Below, in pieces: positions 1 to 10,081 of a stretch of 64,000 bases of DNA. The notes beneath the pieces were generated by a model. The model ran no database searches. It worked only from the letters and a program-made list of their open reading frames with translations, and was not told the DNA's origin. Every line of letters starts with the position of its first letter. Position 1 is the stretch's first letter. The position numbers and the translations under genes were made by a program. The stretch spans positions 91,103 to 155,102 of the forward strand of contig JAJTEW010000010.1 of NCBI GenBank assembly GCA_021299875.1. Reading direction: 5' to 3'. Source of the stretch: Comamonadaceae bacterium. Lineage in GTDB: Bacteria; Pseudomonadota; Gammaproteobacteria; Burkholderiales; Burkholderiaceae_C.

Positions 1-393
1 TTGCGGGGCCACGGTGTTGAGGTCTGTGGGCATGATGGCCCCGGTCATGATGCGCACGCACTCACCCGCTTGCACCGTGCCTTGCCAAGCGGCGCCCGCA
101 AATGCTGTTCCCACCACTTTGAGTGGGGTGGGGCGGTCGCTCAGCAGTTCAGCACCGCGCAGGGCGTAGCCGTCCATGGCCGAGTTGTCGTGCGGTGGCA
201 CGCTGATCGGCGAGTCCACGTCCTGCGCCAGGATCCGGCCGTGCGACTGCATCAGCGGCACGGTTTCTTGTTCCCGCACGGGCTGTACCAACTGGGTTAA
301 AAACGCGTTGACCTGGCTGGCTGACAAAGCCTGTGGGTCGTAGCCTTGCAGGCGTTCGGCGATCTGATCAATGGACAGGGCTGGGGTGGTCAT
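1..393 (-). CDS. moeA: Molybdopterin molybdenumtransferase MoeA, N-terminal part (cut by window edge)
   Basis: MoeA inserts molybdate into adenylylated molybdopterin, the last step of molybdenum cofactor synthesis in the cytoplasm. The 131 visible codons read from an ATG at 393 and contain the family signatures DNSAMDGYA (about residue 70) and RIMTGA (about residue 117). The 3' part of the gene lies outside the window, so the truncation is not biological. It follows mobA on the same strand after a gap of 46 bases and probably belongs to the moaA-mobA-moeA operon. Weak point: the start, since no strong ribosome binding site is visible. Confidence 0.9.
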   Translation of the reverse strand, partial: MTTPALSIDQIAERLQGYDPQALSASQVNAFLTQLVQPVREQETVPLMQSHGRILAQDVDSPISVPPHDNSAMDGYALRGAELLSDRPTPLKVVGTAFAGAAWQGTVQAGECVRIMTGAIMPTDLNTVAPQ

Positions 394-439
394 GGCAATG
401 GCATTGGCAATGGGGGACGGCGCTGCCGTGCAGCTCGGT

Positions 440-1063
440 TCAAAGGGATTCGAGTTGCTGCAATTCAGCCAATGTGTTGGCGTTGGAAAAAGCATGCGGG
501 CTGTCGCCAGGCAAGTCAAAGGGCACGATCGCACAGCGGTGTTGAGCGGTCCAAGCATCAATTTTGCGGCCGCCGCTTTGGGTGAACTTGACCAGACTTT
601 CAAGCAAATCCAGCTTGAGCAAGCAAAACACCGGTTGGGGGCGCACAGTGCCATCGGCTTCTGGGGCTGCGGCCATGGCCATGTCGGCGTCTTGGTCGTG
701 CAGCGCTTGCACCAGGCGCTCCACCAAATCGAGCGGAAACAGCGGCGAGTCGCAAGGCACGGTGAGCAAGAGCGGGGTTTCGCAGCGTTCAAGGCCCGTC
801 AAAAAACCCGCCAAAGGACCAGCGAAACCATCGATGCTGTCAGGCCAAACGGCGACTCCCAACGATTCATAGGCTGCCAAGTTGCGGTTGGCATTGATCA
901 TCACTTCTTGCAACGGTTGGCTTTGTATCTGCAAGCGCATCAAGGTTTGCAAGGCCAAGGGCAAGCCATGGAAGTTCTGTAAACCTTTGTCGGTGCCGCC
1001 CATGCGTGAGCCGCGCCCACCTGCGAGGATGAGGCCGGTGATGGCCGGTGCGTTGAGGTTCAT
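440..1063 (-). CDS. mobA: Molybdenum cofactor guanylyltransferase MobA
   Basis: MobA transfers GMP from GTP to Mo-molybdopterin to make the bis-MGD cofactor used by DMSO-reductase family enzymes. The 207-residue protein opens with the nucleotide-binding motif [13 protein letters not shown] (about residues 11-23) followed by DKGL, and carries the acidic VPCDSP motif near residue 102, as expected for a MobA nucleotidyltransferase of usual length. It starts 5 bases after the moaA stop codon and is followed by moeA, so the three genes are probably one transcript. Presence of mobA implies at least one bis-MGD enzyme elsewhere in the genome. Confidence 0.94.
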   Translation of the reverse strand: MNLNAPAITGLILAGGRGSRMGGTDKGLQNFHGLPLALQTLMRLQIQSQPLQEVMINANRNLAAYESLGVAVWPDSIDGFAGPLAGFLTGLERCETPLLLTVPCDSPLFPLDLVERLVQALHDQDADMAMAAAPEADGTVRPQPVFCLLKLDLLESLVKFTQSGGRKIDAWTAQHRCAIVPFDLPGDSPHAFSNANTLAELQQLESL

Positions 1064-1068
1064 AGCGT

Positions 1069-2211
1069 TCAGCCTCCGATGTAGCTCATTTCCACCCGGC
1101 GGCCGGGGCCACTGGCGGTGTCGGGGACGCGCAGGCTGCGCAGCACCGAATATTGGTCAGTCCGTCCGCGCCAGATCGCGTCCACCGTCTGGGCCAGCGT
1201 GTGGTCGCTTTGCGCCGGGTCGCGCAGGAGCTGGCGCAGGTCATAGCCTTGGCTGGCAAACAGGCACAAATACAAGCGACCTTCGGTGGACAGGCGGGCG
1301 CGGTTGCAGTCGCCGCAAAACGCCTGCGTCACGCTGCTGATCACGCCGATCTCGCCCAGCGACGGGTCGTGCTCTCCTTGGGCGTTGGCATAACCCCAGC
1401 GCTCGGCGGTCTCCCCGGGGGCGGCAGGGTCGAGTTGCAGCAGCGGCAGCTCGGCATGCAGGCGACGCACCACCTCGGCGCTGGGCAGCACCTCGTCCAT
1501 GCACCAGCCGTTGGTTGCGCCTACGTCCATATACTCGATGAAGCGCAGCACAATGCCCGTGCCCTGGAAGTGCCGCGCCATGGGCAAGATTTCGTGGTCG
1601 TTGGTGCCGCGCTTGACCACCATGTTGACCTTGATCGGCCCAAGGCCCGCTGCCTGCGCGGCTTCGATCCCGGCCAGCACATCGGCCACCGGAAAGTCCA
1701 CATCGTTCATTTGGCGAAAGACAGCATCGTCCAGCCCGTCTAGGCTCACCGTCACGCGTTGCAGTCCGGCGTCCTTCAGGCTTTGGGCCTTGCGAGCCAA
1801 CAAAGAGCCGTTGGTGGTCAGCGTCAAATCCAGTGGCTGGCCGTCGGGTGTGCGCAGCGCGGCCAATTGCTCGATCAAGATTTCGATGTTCTTGCGCAAC
1901 AGGGGCTCACCGCCCGTTAAGCGAATTTTGCGTACGCCCCGGCCCACAAACACGTTGGCGATGCGGGTGATTTCCTCAAAGCTCAGCAAATGGCTTTGCG
2001 GCAGGTAGGCGTAGTCTTTGTCAAAGACTTCTTTGGGCATGCAGTAACTGCACCTGAAGTTGCAGCGGTCGGTCACGCTGATGCGCAAATCGGTCAGCGG
2101 GCGGCGCAGTCCGTCCAGCGGCAATGCGCTCAGGTCATGCCCCGCAGGCAGCGGGGGCAAAGGCAAGCTGGGATGGCGCTGGTCAACCAGCGGAATGACG
2201 CGTTCAGACAT
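1069..2211 (-). CDS. moaA: GTP 3',8-cyclase MoaA (radical SAM)
   Basis: MoaA converts GTP to 3',8-cyclo-GTP, the first committed step of molybdopterin synthesis, together with MoaC. The protein has the N-terminal radical SAM cluster motif CNFRCSYC and a C-terminal second cluster region (FCGDCNRAR, then a third Cys in LYLCLF). It ends in the Gly-Gly tail (YIGG) that is needed for activity in this family. I placed the start at MSERVIPL (2211); an in-frame ATG nine codons upstream (2238) is possible, and neither has a strong ribosome binding site. It heads the moaA-mobA-moeA operon; moaC is not in this window. Confidence 0.93.
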   Translation of the reverse strand: MSERVIPLVDQRHPSLPLPPLPAGHDLSALPLDGLRRPLTDLRISVTDRCNFRCSYCMPKEVFDKDYAYLPQSHLLSFEEITRIANVFVGRGVRKIRLTGGEPLLRKNIEILIEQLAALRTPDGQPLDLTLTTNGSLLARKAQSLKDAGLQRVTVSLDGLDDAVFRQMNDVDFPVADVLAGIEAAQAAGLGPIKVNMVVKRGTNDHEILPMARHFQGTGIVLRFIEYMDVGATNGWCMDEVLPSAEVVRRLHAELPLLQLDPAAPGETAERWGYANAQGEHDPSLGEIGVISSVTQAFCGDCNRARLSTEGRLYLCLFASQGYDLRQLLRDPAQSDHTLAQTVDAIWRGRTDQYSVLRSLRVPDTASGPGRRVEMSYIGG

Positions 2212-2287
2212 GGGGGTTGATTGTGCCCGAGCCGTCATGCCGAGCAGTCAGCATGGTCAAGAAAGCACAAGCCCGAATGCGGGCACT

Positions 2288-3721
2288 TTAGCCGTGCTGG
2301 ATGGCCACGGTTTTGAGGGTGGTGAAACCCAGCAGGGCTTCAAACCCTTTTTCGCGGCCGTAGCCCGACGATTTGACGCCGCCAAAGGGCAGCTCCACAC
2401 CGCCGCCCGCGCCGTAGTTGTTGATGAACACCTGGCCGCTGCGAACGCGTTTGGCCATGCGGAACTGTCGTCCGCCGTCGCGTGTCCAGATGCCTGCGAC
2501 CAGGCCAAATTCGGTGGCGTTGGCCAATTCGACGGCGTGGTCGTCGTCTTTGAAAGACATGGCCGACAGCACCGGACCAAATACTTCCTCTTGCGCCAGG
2601 CGGTGCATCACCGGCACATCGCGCAGCAAAGTGGGGGCCTGGTAAAAGCCGCCCGCAGGCACGCTCGCCGCAATTTGCCCCTGGGCCACCACCGCAATGC
2701 CATCGGCGCGGGCTTGGTCCAAAAACCCGGTGACGCGCGCCAACTGGCTGGCGCGGATCAGAGGCCCCAAGTCCAGATTCATGGCCGCCGAGCCCACTTG
2801 CAGGCGTCCAAAGGCTTCGCCCAGGCGCTTGAGCAAGGGCTCGTAAATGCCTTGCTGGATCAGCACGCGCGAGCCCGCGCTGCAGGTCTGGCCCGAGTTC
2901 TGCACGATCGCATTGACCACCACTGGAATGGCTGCATCCAGGTCGGCGTCTTCAAAAATGATCTGAGGGCTTTTGCCGCCCAGCTCCAGCGTCACTGGGC
3001 AGTGCCGCTCGGCCGCCACTTGCTGGATCAGGGTGCCCACGCGTGGGCTACCGGTGAAACTGATGTGGTCAATGCCCGGGTGCCGCGCCAGCGCGTCGCC
3101 CACTTCGTGGCCATAGCCGGTGACGATGTTGATGGCCCCCGGCGGGAAGCCCACCTCGGCGGCCAGCTGCGCCACCCGGATCAGGCTCAGGCAGGCGTCT
3201 TCGGCCGGTTTGACCACGCAGGCATTGCCGGCGGCCAAAGCGCCGCCCACACTGCGGCCAAAAATCTGCATCGGGTAGTTCCAGGGAATCACATGGCCCG
3301 TCACGCCATGCGGCTCGCGCCAGGTCAGCACGCTGTAGCCGTTTTGGTAAGGCAGGGTCTCGCCGTGCAGCTTGTCGCAAGAGCCCGCATAAAACTCAAA
3401 GTAACGGGCCAACGCCACCGAGTCGGCGGCGGCCTGTTTGGTGGGTTTGCCGCAATCGCGCTGCTCCAGCGCGGCCAGTTCAGCGGCGTGCTCGCTCACT
3501 TTTTGCGACAGCTTCATGAGCAAGCGACCACGCTCCATGGCGCTCAACTTGCCCCAGGGGCCGTTCAAGGCGCTTCGCGCTGCCACAACAGCGGCATCGA
3601 TGTCGGCCGCTTGGCTGCGCGGAATCTGATCGAACACCTGCCCGTCAGAAGGGTCCAGCACGTCGATGGTCTGCCCAGCCAAGGCGGGGATGGATTGGTT
3701 GGCGATGAAATTGTGTGGCAT
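2288..3721 (-). CDS. NAD(P)-dependent aldehyde dehydrogenase
   Basis: This 477-residue protein belongs to the aldehyde dehydrogenase superfamily and oxidises an aldehyde to its acid. Visible motifs are PWNYPMQIFG in the cofactor domain, FTGSPRVG, the general-base glutamate in LELGGKSPQ, and the catalytic cysteine in NSGQTCSAGSR. The class resembles betaine/gamma-aminobutyraldehyde/vanillin-type enzymes, but the substrate cannot be set from sequence. The chosen start (3721) follows GAGACC and matches normal family length; the reading frame is open further upstream. It stands alone between moaA and hppA and is separated from hppA by a strong terminator. Confidence 0.88.
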   Translation of the reverse strand: MPHNFIANQSIPALAGQTIDVLDPSDGQVFDQIPRSQAADIDAAVVAARSALNGPWGKLSAMERGRLLMKLSQKVSEHAAELAALEQRDCGKPTKQAAADSVALARYFEFYAGSCDKLHGETLPYQNGYSVLTWREPHGVTGHVIPWNYPMQIFGRSVGGALAAGNACVVKPAEDACLSLIRVAQLAAEVGFPPGAINIVTGYGHEVGDALARHPGIDHISFTGSPRVGTLIQQVAAERHCPVTLELGGKSPQIIFEDADLDAAIPVVVNAIVQNSGQTCSAGSRVLIQQGIYEPLLKRLGEAFGRLQVGSAAMNLDLGPLIRASQLARVTGFLDQARADGIAVVAQGQIAASVPAGGFYQAPTLLRDVPVMHRLAQEEVFGPVLSAMSFKDDDHAVELANATEFGLVAGIWTRDGGRQFRMAKRVRSGQVFINNYGAGGGVELPFGGVKSSGYGREKGFEALLGFTTLKTVAIQHG

Positions 3722-3796
3722 GGTCTCGATTGTGATGAGGCGACAAATTTTGGAAATCACCGACGGGACATGGGCCATCGAATAAGGCGAAAAATG

Positions 3797-3838
3797 GCGC
3801 ATGAAGAAGGCCCGCCAAAGCGGGCCTTCTTCATGCGC
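3797..3838 (-). terminator. Intrinsic terminator after hppA
   Basis: A perfect 19-base-pair hairpin with a 4-base loop (arms 3797-3815 and 3820-3838) is followed on the minus strand by a run of five T. It lies 18 bases after the hppA stop and ends the hppA transcript before the aldehyde dehydrogenase gene. Confidence 0.9.
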
Positions 3839-3855
3839 TCAAAGTGCCGGTCGCA

Positions 3856-5925
3856 TCAAGTGACGTGAAACTGCATCACCAGCGGCACGATCAAGAGAGC
3901 CACGATGTTGATGATCTTGATCAGCGGGTTGATGGCAGGGCCAGCGGTGTCCTTGTAGGGGTCGCCCACGGTGTCACCGGTCACGGCCGCCTTGTGGGCT
4001 TCGCTGCCCTTGCCGCCGTGGTGGCCGTCTTCGATGTATTTTTTGGCATTGTCCCAGGCGCCGCCGCCAGTGCACATCGAGATCGCCACAAACAGGCCGG
4101 TGATGATGGTGCCCATCAGCAAACCACCCAGCGCTTTGGGTCCTAGGATCAGGCCCACCAGCACGGGCACCACCACGGGCAACAGGCTCGGGACGATCAT
4201 TTCCTTGATGGCGGCGGTGGTCAGCATGTCCACAGCTTTGCCGTACTCGGGTTTGGCTGTCCCTTCCATGATGCCGGGGATCTCCTTGAACTGACGGCGC
4301 ACTTCAACCACCACACTGCCCGCAGCGCGACCGACGGCCTCCATGGCCATGGCACCGAACAGGTAAGGAATCAAACCGCCAATGAACAAGCCGATGATGA
4401 CCAGTGGGTCGGATAAGTCAAAGCTGATGGCCTTACCGTAGGCCTCTAACTTGTGGGTGTAGTCCGCAAACAACACCAAAGAGGCCAAACCAGCAGAGCC
4501 AATCGCATAGCCCTTGGTCACCGCCTTGGTGGTGTTGCCCACGGCGTCCAAGGGGTCGGTGATGGCGCGAACACTGCTCGGCATCTCGGCCATTTCGGCA
4601 ATGCCGCCGGCGTTGTCAGTGATGGGCCCATAGGCGTCCAGTGCCACCACGATACCGGCCATGCTCAGCATGGAGGTCGCGGCGACGGCAATACCGTACA
4701 GACCGCCCAATGCATAAGCCGTCCAAATGGCCAGGCAAACAAACATCACCGGCCAAGCCGTCGAACGCATGGACACGCCCAAACCGGCAATGATGTTGGT
4801 GCCATGACCGGTGGTGGAGGCTTGAGCGATGTGTTGAACCGGGGCGTATTGCGTGCCGGTGTAAAACTCGGTGATCCAGACCAAGGCGGCGGTGAGCACA
4901 AGTCCAACGGCGCAGGCACCAAAAAGCCGCATGGCTGCGCCAGTGCCGCCCAAGGCGTTGTCAGGAATGAGCCAAGTGGTCACAAAGTAAAAAGCCACCA
5001 AGGACAGCACCCCTGCAATGGCCAAGCCTTTGTAAAGCGCTGGCATCACGTTGGTCATACCGGGTGAGGCTTTGACAAAAAAGCACCCAATGATGGAGGC
5101 GATGATGGACACAGCGCCAAGGGCCAAGGGGTACAACACAGCTTGTCCCGGAGCTGCCGAGACCAAAAGCGCACCCAACACCATGGTGGCAATCAGTGTC
5201 ACGGCGTAAGTTTCGAACAAGTCCGCAGCCATGCCAGCACAGTCACCCACGTTGTCGCCCACGTTGTCGGCGATCACGGCAGGATTGCGCGGGTCGTCTT
5301 CAGGGATGCCCGCCTCAACTTTACCCACCAGGTCGGCGCCAACGTCAGCGCCCTTGGTGAAGATGCCTCCGCCCAAGCGAGCAAAAATAGAGATCAGTGA
5401 TGAACCAAAAGCAAAACCAATCAAGGGATTGAGCAAAGTGGCCAGATTTTTATCGGGCGTCAGGTTGCCGTTGCCGACCAAAAACCAGTAAAAACCACTC
5501 ACCCCTAGCAAGCCCAAACCCACCACCAGCATGCCGGTGATGGCACCACCCCGAAACGCCACATCCAGTGCAGGGCCAATGCCTTGGGTCGCTGCCTGAG
5601 CGGTGCGCACATTGGCCCGAACGGACACGTTCATCCCAATGAAGCCGCAGGCGCCCGAAAGAACTGCGCCAACCACAAAGCCAATGGCGGTGACGCCATC
5701 CAGAAAGATGCCCATCAGGATGGTCAAAACCACGCCCACGATCGCAATGGTTTTGTATTGGCGGGCGAGATAAGCGGCAGCGCCGGCCTGAATGGCTGCC
5801 GAAATTTCTTGCATCCGGGCATTACCGGCGTCTTGAGAAAGAATCCATCCTCGGGCCCAAATGCCGTAGGCCACGGCAATAAAACCGCATATGAGTGCCA
5901 AAAAAAGCACAGAATTTCCTGTCAT
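3856..5925 (-). CDS. hppA: Proton-pumping membrane pyrophosphatase (K+-independent type)
   Basis: HppA hydrolyses pyrophosphate and couples it to ion pumping across the membrane. The 689-residue protein is built of many hydrophobic segments and has the hallmark substrate loop [13 protein letters not shown] followed by [16 protein letters not shown]. The GNTTKA motif carries Lys at the position that is Ala in K+-dependent enzymes, which in this family marks K+-independent proton pumps. The start at 5925 follows a clear GAGGAG ribosome binding site; the open frame extends 27 codons upstream without one. The gene is divergent from the soluble pyrophosphatase ppa and ends at a strong terminator. 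Confidence 0.95.
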   Translation of the reverse strand: MTGNSVLFLALICGFIAVAYGIWARGWILSQDAGNARMQEISAAIQAGAAAYLARQYKTIAIVGVVLTILMGIFLDGVTAIGFVVGAVLSGACGFIGMNVSVRANVRTAQAATQGIGPALDVAFRGGAITGMLVVGLGLLGVSGFYWFLVGNGNLTPDKNLATLLNPLIGFAFGSSLISIFARLGGGIFTKGADVGADLVGKVEAGIPEDDPRNPAVIADNVGDNVGDCAGMAADLFETYAVTLIATMVLGALLVSAAPGQAVLYPLALGAVSIIASIIGCFFVKASPGMTNVMPALYKGLAIAGVLSLVAFYFVTTWLIPDNALGGTGAAMRLFGACAVGLVLTAALVWITEFYTGTQYAPVQHIAQASTTGHGTNIIAGLGVSMRSTAWPVMFVCLAIWTAYALGGLYGIAVAATSMLSMAGIVVALDAYGPITDNAGGIAEMAEMPSSVRAITDPLDAVGNTTKAVTKGYAIGSAGLASLVLFADYTHKLEAYGKAISFDLSDPLVIIGLFIGGLIPYLFGAMAMEAVGRAAGSVVVEVRRQFKEIPGIMEGTAKPEYGKAVDMLTTAAIKEMIVPSLLPVVVPVLVGLILGPKALGGLLMGTIITGLFVAISMCTGGGAWDNAKKYIEDGHHGGKGSEAHKAAVTGDTVGDPYKDTAGPAINPLIKIINIVALLIVPLVMQFHVT

Positions 5926-6139
5926 CGTTGAACTCCTCGATGGTTGTCGCTGGACGGAGGCGCAACGCGCTGGAGGCCCCTCCACGGCGTTGCTTCCTCG
6001 TTCCATGCATCAGGAATCGATTGGCCAACAACTTATTAAAGGCCCCCGATACCTGATTAAGCAAGCCCTGTGAAAGTAAAATCGGGGTTAATCCCTAGAG
6101 TTTGCTGTTTTCTTAACCCCCTCAACAAAGACCTGCAAG
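5926..6139. promoter_or_regulatory. Divergent promoter region hppA/ppa
   Basis: These 214 bases separate the start codons of the two pyrophosphatase genes, which are read away from each other, so promoters for both must lie here or just inside the genes. The part next to ppa is AT-rich (about 6050-6115). I could not assign convincing -35/-10 pairs or an operator by eye. Confidence 0.5.
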
Positions 6140-6676
6140 ATGTCCCTTGATAACGTCACCCCTGGAAAAAATGCGCCCGAAACATTCAACGTGATCATCG
6201 AAATCCCGATGAACGCTGACCCGATCAAGTACGAAGTCGACAAGGAAACCGGCGCTTTGTTCGTGGACCGTTTCATGACCACCGCCATGCATTACCCGAC
6301 CAACTACGGTTACGTGCCCCAGACTTTGTCGGGTGATGGTGATCCTGTGGATGTGTTGGTGATCACGCCCTATGCACTGCACCCAGGCGTCGTGGTGCCT
6401 TGCAGAGCTTTGGGTATTTTGATGATGGAAGACGAAGCGGGCGTGGATGGTAAGGTCATTGCGGTTCCTACCAGCAAAATATTGCCGATGTACGACCACT
6501 GGAAAAGCATTGAAGACGTCAATGCCATGCGTCGCAATGCCATCGCCCACTTTTTCGAGCACTACAAAGACCTTGAAAAAGGCAAATGGGTCAAGATTTT
6601 AGGCTGGGAAGGCAAACCATCTGCACACAAGGAAATCTTGGACGGCGTCGCGGCCTACAACAAAACCAAGGCCTGA
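6140..6676 (+). CDS. ppa: Soluble inorganic pyrophosphatase (family I)
   Basis: Ppa hydrolyses cytoplasmic pyrophosphate and so drives biosynthetic reactions forward. The 178-residue protein has normal length for bacterial family I enzymes. It carries the metal-binding signature DGDPVDVLV (about residue 66) and the conserved YEVD, NYGYVP and KWVK motifs. It is transcribed away from hppA, so this locus codes for both the energy-wasting and the energy-conserving pyrophosphatase. A terminator follows 46 bases after the stop. Confidence 0.97.
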   Translation: MSLDNVTPGKNAPETFNVIIEIPMNADPIKYEVDKETGALFVDRFMTTAMHYPTNYGYVPQTLSGDGDPVDVLVITPYALHPGVVVPCRALGILMMEDEAGVDGKVIAVPTSKILPMYDHWKSIEDVNAMRRNAIAHFFEHYKDLEKGKWVKILGWEGKPSAHKEILDGVAAYNKTKA

Positions 6677-6722
6677 TGGGGTAGATTGAGCGCTTGCCTC
6701 TGGGGCGCTGTGCCGCCCTACG

Positions 6723-6756
6723 AACGCCTGCCCGGTTTGCGCCGCGCAGGCGTTTT
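6723..6756. terminator. Intrinsic terminator between convergent ppa and acetyltransferase gene
   Basis: Arms at 6723-6731 and 6746-6754 form a 9-base-pair stem starting with AACGCCTGC, and the plus strand continues with a T run. It ends the ppa transcript directly at the stop codon of the convergent gene. Confidence 0.8.
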
Positions 6757-7932
6757 TCATGGGGATTTTTTCAATGGCGAGTGCTGCTGCAGCGCTTCGA
6801 GATAGTTCTCCACCCCAGTTTTTTCCCGTTCCAAAAACCGTGCCACCGCCTCAGAAAACGCCGGGTGCGCCAGCCAGTGGGCGCTGTGCGTGGGCGTGGG
6901 CAGCAGGGCACGGGCCATTTTGTGTTCGCCTTGGGCGCCGCCCTCAAAGCGCTTAACGCCGTTGGCGATGCACCATTCGATGGGCTGGTAATAGCAAGCC
7001 TCAAAGTGCAGGCAGTCCACCCGCGCAAGGGCTCCCCAATAGCGGCCGTAGGCCACTTCGGGCTGGCCTTGGGCGTTCAGGTGCAGGCCGATCAGGCTGA
7101 TGCCAATCGGCAGTGACTCGTGTTCAGCCACAAACAGCAGCCAGTTGGCGGCCATATCGGTTCGCATGGATTCAAAAAACGCCGGGGTCAGATAAGGCGG
7201 GTTGCCGTGCTCCCAATAGGTTTGCTGGTAGCAGCGCAGCAGCAGTGCCCAGTCTTCAGCCGTCATATGAGGGCCACGCACGGCGCGAAAGTGCACGCCC
7301 GCCTCCTGCACTTTGCGGCGCTCTTGCCGGATTTTTTTGCGCTTTTCTTGCGTCAGGCTGGCCAAAAAGTCATCGAAGTCGTGCCAGCCCTGGTTTTGCC
7401 AATGGAACTGCACCTGGTCGCGCTGCAGCAGCCCGGCTTGTTCGCAGGCCTGCAGGTCGTGCGGGCTGGCAAACAAAATGTGCAGCGAGGGGATGTTGTT
7501 GGTTTGGCAAATGTCCAGCAAGGCGGCGAGCAGGGCTTGGCGGGCGGCGTCCGATTCGGCCAGCAAGCGGCTGCCCGGCACGGGCGTAAAAGGTGGTGCA
7601 ACCAGGGCTTTGGGGTAATAAGCCAGGCCGTGGCGCTGGTAGGCGTCGGCCCAGGCGTGGTCAAACACATATTCTCCGCGGGAGTGGGTCTTGATGTACA
7701 GGGGGCAGGCGGCTGCCAACACATCGCCTTGGGGCGTGGCCCGCCAAAGGCTGATGACTCGCAGCGTCCAGCCGGTCTCGGGCGAAGCCGATTGGCTGGT
7801 CTGCATGGCCAACAAATAGGCATGCTGCATGAAGGGGGAAGGCGCATCTTGCTGGGACAGCAGTGCGTCCCAAGCCTCAGGTGCGATGGCACTCAGGTCG
7901 TCTTGCACCCGGGTGACATAATTCAAGCTCAC
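6757..7932 (-). CDS. GNAT-fold N-acetyltransferase, FemAB-like/COG3146 family
   Basis: The protein resembles the proteobacterial COG3146 family of predicted acyltransferases (two GNAT-like halves, related to FemAB peptidyltransferases); its substrate is unknown to me. Visible family features are WDALLSQQDAPSPFMQHAYL at the N-terminus, HADFDDFLASLTQEKRKKIRQERR-like basic helix near the middle, and EGGAQGEHKMARA-type glycine motif toward the C-terminus, shown here only in part. I chose a GTG start at 7932 because the homology begins there; GTG at 7944 is an alternative. Either way the start lies only 4-16 bases from the divergent nadE start, so promoter elements must overlap coding sequence. 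Confidence 0.75.
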   Translation of the reverse strand: MSLNYVTRVQDDLSAIAPEAWDALLSQQDAPSPFMQHAYLLAMQTSQSASPETGWTLRVISLWRATPQGDVLAAACPLYIKTHSRGEYVFDHAWADAYQRHGLAYYPKALVAPPFTPVPGSRLLAESDAARQALLAALLDICQTNNIPSLHILFASPHDLQACEQAGLLQRDQVQFHWQNQGWHDFDDFLASLTQEKRKKIRQERRKVQEAGVHFRAVRGPHMTAEDWALLLRCYQQTYWEHGNPPYLTPAFFESMRTDMAANWLLFVAEHESLPIGISLIGLHLNAQGQPEVAYGRYWGALARVDCLHFEACYYQPIEWCIANGVKRFEGGAQGEHKMARALLPTPTHSAHWLAHPAFSEAVARFLEREKTGVENYLEALQQHSPLKKSP

Positions 7933-7948
7933 ATTTTCCAGCACCTGT

Positions 7949-9622
7949 ATGACTCTCCAAATTCGTGTGGCCCAGCTCAACTTTGTCGTCGGTGACATGC
8001 CTGGTAATGCCCGCAAAATCATCGATTTCGCCACTCGGGCGCATGCCGAGGGTGTGCGCTTGGTGCTCACGCCCGAGCTGTCGATTTGCGGTTATGCGGC
8101 CGAAGACTTGTTGCTGCGCCCCGCTTTCATTGACGCCTGTGATGATGCCCTGAAAACAGTGGCCCGCGAACTGGCTGGGTTAAAAGGTTTGCATGTGGTG
8201 GTGGGCCACCCCGAAGGCGGCGGCTTGCGCACACGCAGCGTGGCGGTGACGCGCCGCCACAACCGCGCCAGCGTGCTGTGCGAGGGGCAGGTGGTCTGCG
8301 CTTACGACAAACGCGAGCTGCCCAACTACCAAGTGTTTGACGAGCGCCGTTACTTCACCCCAGGCCATGGGGTGGGCGTGTTCGAGGTCGAGGGCGTGCG
8401 GGTGGGTTTGCTGATTTGCGAAGACGCTTGGTTTGACGAGCCTGCCCGCTTGGCGCGTGACGCAGGCGCTCAGGTTTTGGCGGTGTTGAACGCCTCGCCT
8501 TTCCATGCAGGCAAAGGCCCGGAGCGCGAGCAACGCATGCGCGAGCGGGTGGCCGATTGCGGCTTGCCCCTGATTTACGCGCACCTGGTCGGTGGGCAAG
8601 ACGAGGTGATTTTTGAAGGTCGCTCGTTTGCGCTCAATGCCCAAGGCCAATCCGTGGCGCGGGCCGAGGGCTTTCGCGAGGCCGATTTGGCGTTGCAAGC
8701 GGTGCTGGGTCAGCAGGGCGTGGCACTCACTGCTGCAGCCGAGGCCTTGGTGCCTTTGGCCAGCGCCGATGCAGAGTTGTGGGATGCGCTGGTGCTGGGT
8801 GTGCGCGACTATTTGGGCAAGAACGGCTTCAGGGGTGCGATATTGGGCCTGTCGGGTGGCATCGACTCGGCGTTGGTGCTGGCGATAGCGGTGGATGCGA
8901 TCGGGGCCGACAAGATCCACGCGGTGATGATGCCTTCACCCTACACGGCCGACATCAGCTGGATCGATTCGCGAGACATGGTCAAACGTTTGAATGTGCG
9001 TTACGACGAGATCTCGATTGCGCCCCTGTTCGATGGATTCAAACTGGCGCTGTCAGCCCAGTTTGAGGGTCTGAAAGAAGACACCACCGAAGAAAACATC
9101 CAGGCGCGCATTCGTGGCACGCTGCTCATGGCGCTGTCCAACAAGACCGGGGCAATTGTGCTGACCACCGGCAACAAAAGTGAGATGGCCACGGGTTACT
9201 GCACGTTGTATGGTGACATGGCGGGTGGCTTTGCGGTGATCAAAGACGTGGTCAAAACCCGCGTGTTTGACTTGGCCCGCTGGCGCAACCTGAACGACCC
9301 CTATGGCACGGGCAGCCAGCCGATCCCCGAGCGAATCATCACCCGGCCGCCCAGCGCCGAGCTGCGCCCCGACCAGAAAGACCAGGACAGCCTGCCCGCT
9401 TATGAGGTGCTGGACGCGATCATCCAGCGTTACATGGAAAACGACGAGGGCGTGGAAGCGCTGATCGCTGATGGCTTTGAGCGCGCCGATGTGGAGAAAG
9501 TGACCCGCCTGATCAAGCTCAACGAGTACAAACGCCGCCAGTCGCCCGTGGGCATTCGTGTGACGCACCGCAGTTTCGGCAAGGATTGGCGTTATCCTAT
9601 GACCAACAAGTTTCGCGCCTGA
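7949..9622 (+). CDS. nadE: Glutamine-dependent NAD+ synthetase
   Basis: NadE amidates nicotinic acid adenine dinucleotide to NAD+ using ammonia released from glutamine. The 557-residue protein has an N-terminal nitrilase-type glutaminase domain (Glu in TPELSICGY, Lys in DKRELPNY, Cys in LICEDAW) and a C-terminal synthetase domain with the ATP-binding P-loop LSGGIDSALVLA and TTGNKSEMATGYCTLYGDMA. The start ATG fits the family N-terminus. It is followed after 35 bases by a PII gene, a pairing that fits the known control of glutamine-dependent NadE by PII proteins in some proteobacteria. Confidence 0.96.
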   Translation: MTLQIRVAQLNFVVGDMPGNARKIIDFATRAHAEGVRLVLTPELSICGYAAEDLLLRPAFIDACDDALKTVARELAGLKGLHVVVGHPEGGGLRTRSVAVTRRHNRASVLCEGQVVCAYDKRELPNYQVFDERRYFTPGHGVGVFEVEGVRVGLLICEDAWFDEPARLARDAGAQVLAVLNASPFHAGKGPEREQRMRERVADCGLPLIYAHLVGGQDEVIFEGRSFALNAQGQSVARAEGFREADLALQAVLGQQGVALTAAAEALVPLASADAELWDALVLGVRDYLGKNGFRGAILGLSGGIDSALVLAIAVDAIGADKIHAVMMPSPYTADISWIDSRDMVKRLNVRYDEISIAPLFDGFKLALSAQFEGLKEDTTEENIQARIRGTLLMALSNKTGAIVLTTGNKSEMATGYCTLYGDMAGGFAVIKDVVKTRVFDLARWRNLNDPYGTGSQPIPERIITRPPSAELRPDQKDQDSLPAYEVLDAIIQRYMENDEGVEALIADGFERADVEKVTRLIKLNEYKRRQSPVGIRVTHRSFGKDWRYPMTNKFRA

Positions 9623-9645
9623 TGGTGCGTTTTGAATATCTTTAA

Positions 9646-9996
<351 letters not shown>

Positions 9997-10081
9997 TGGG
10001 GTGAGCAGGGCCTTGATGCAAAGGCCTGCATGGGTCATCGGAGGCAGGTGGTGCTGCAGCCACCGGAACTTTGTCAGTCGA

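Noticed and set aside
2060..3868. Plus-strand open frame of 602 codons opposite the aldehyde dehydrogenase
   Set aside because: Antisense shadow of a conserved enzyme gene, without motifs.
10010..10075. Hairpins downstream of the PII gene as terminator
   Set aside because: The stems are imperfect and have no T run, so I do not list them as a terminator.
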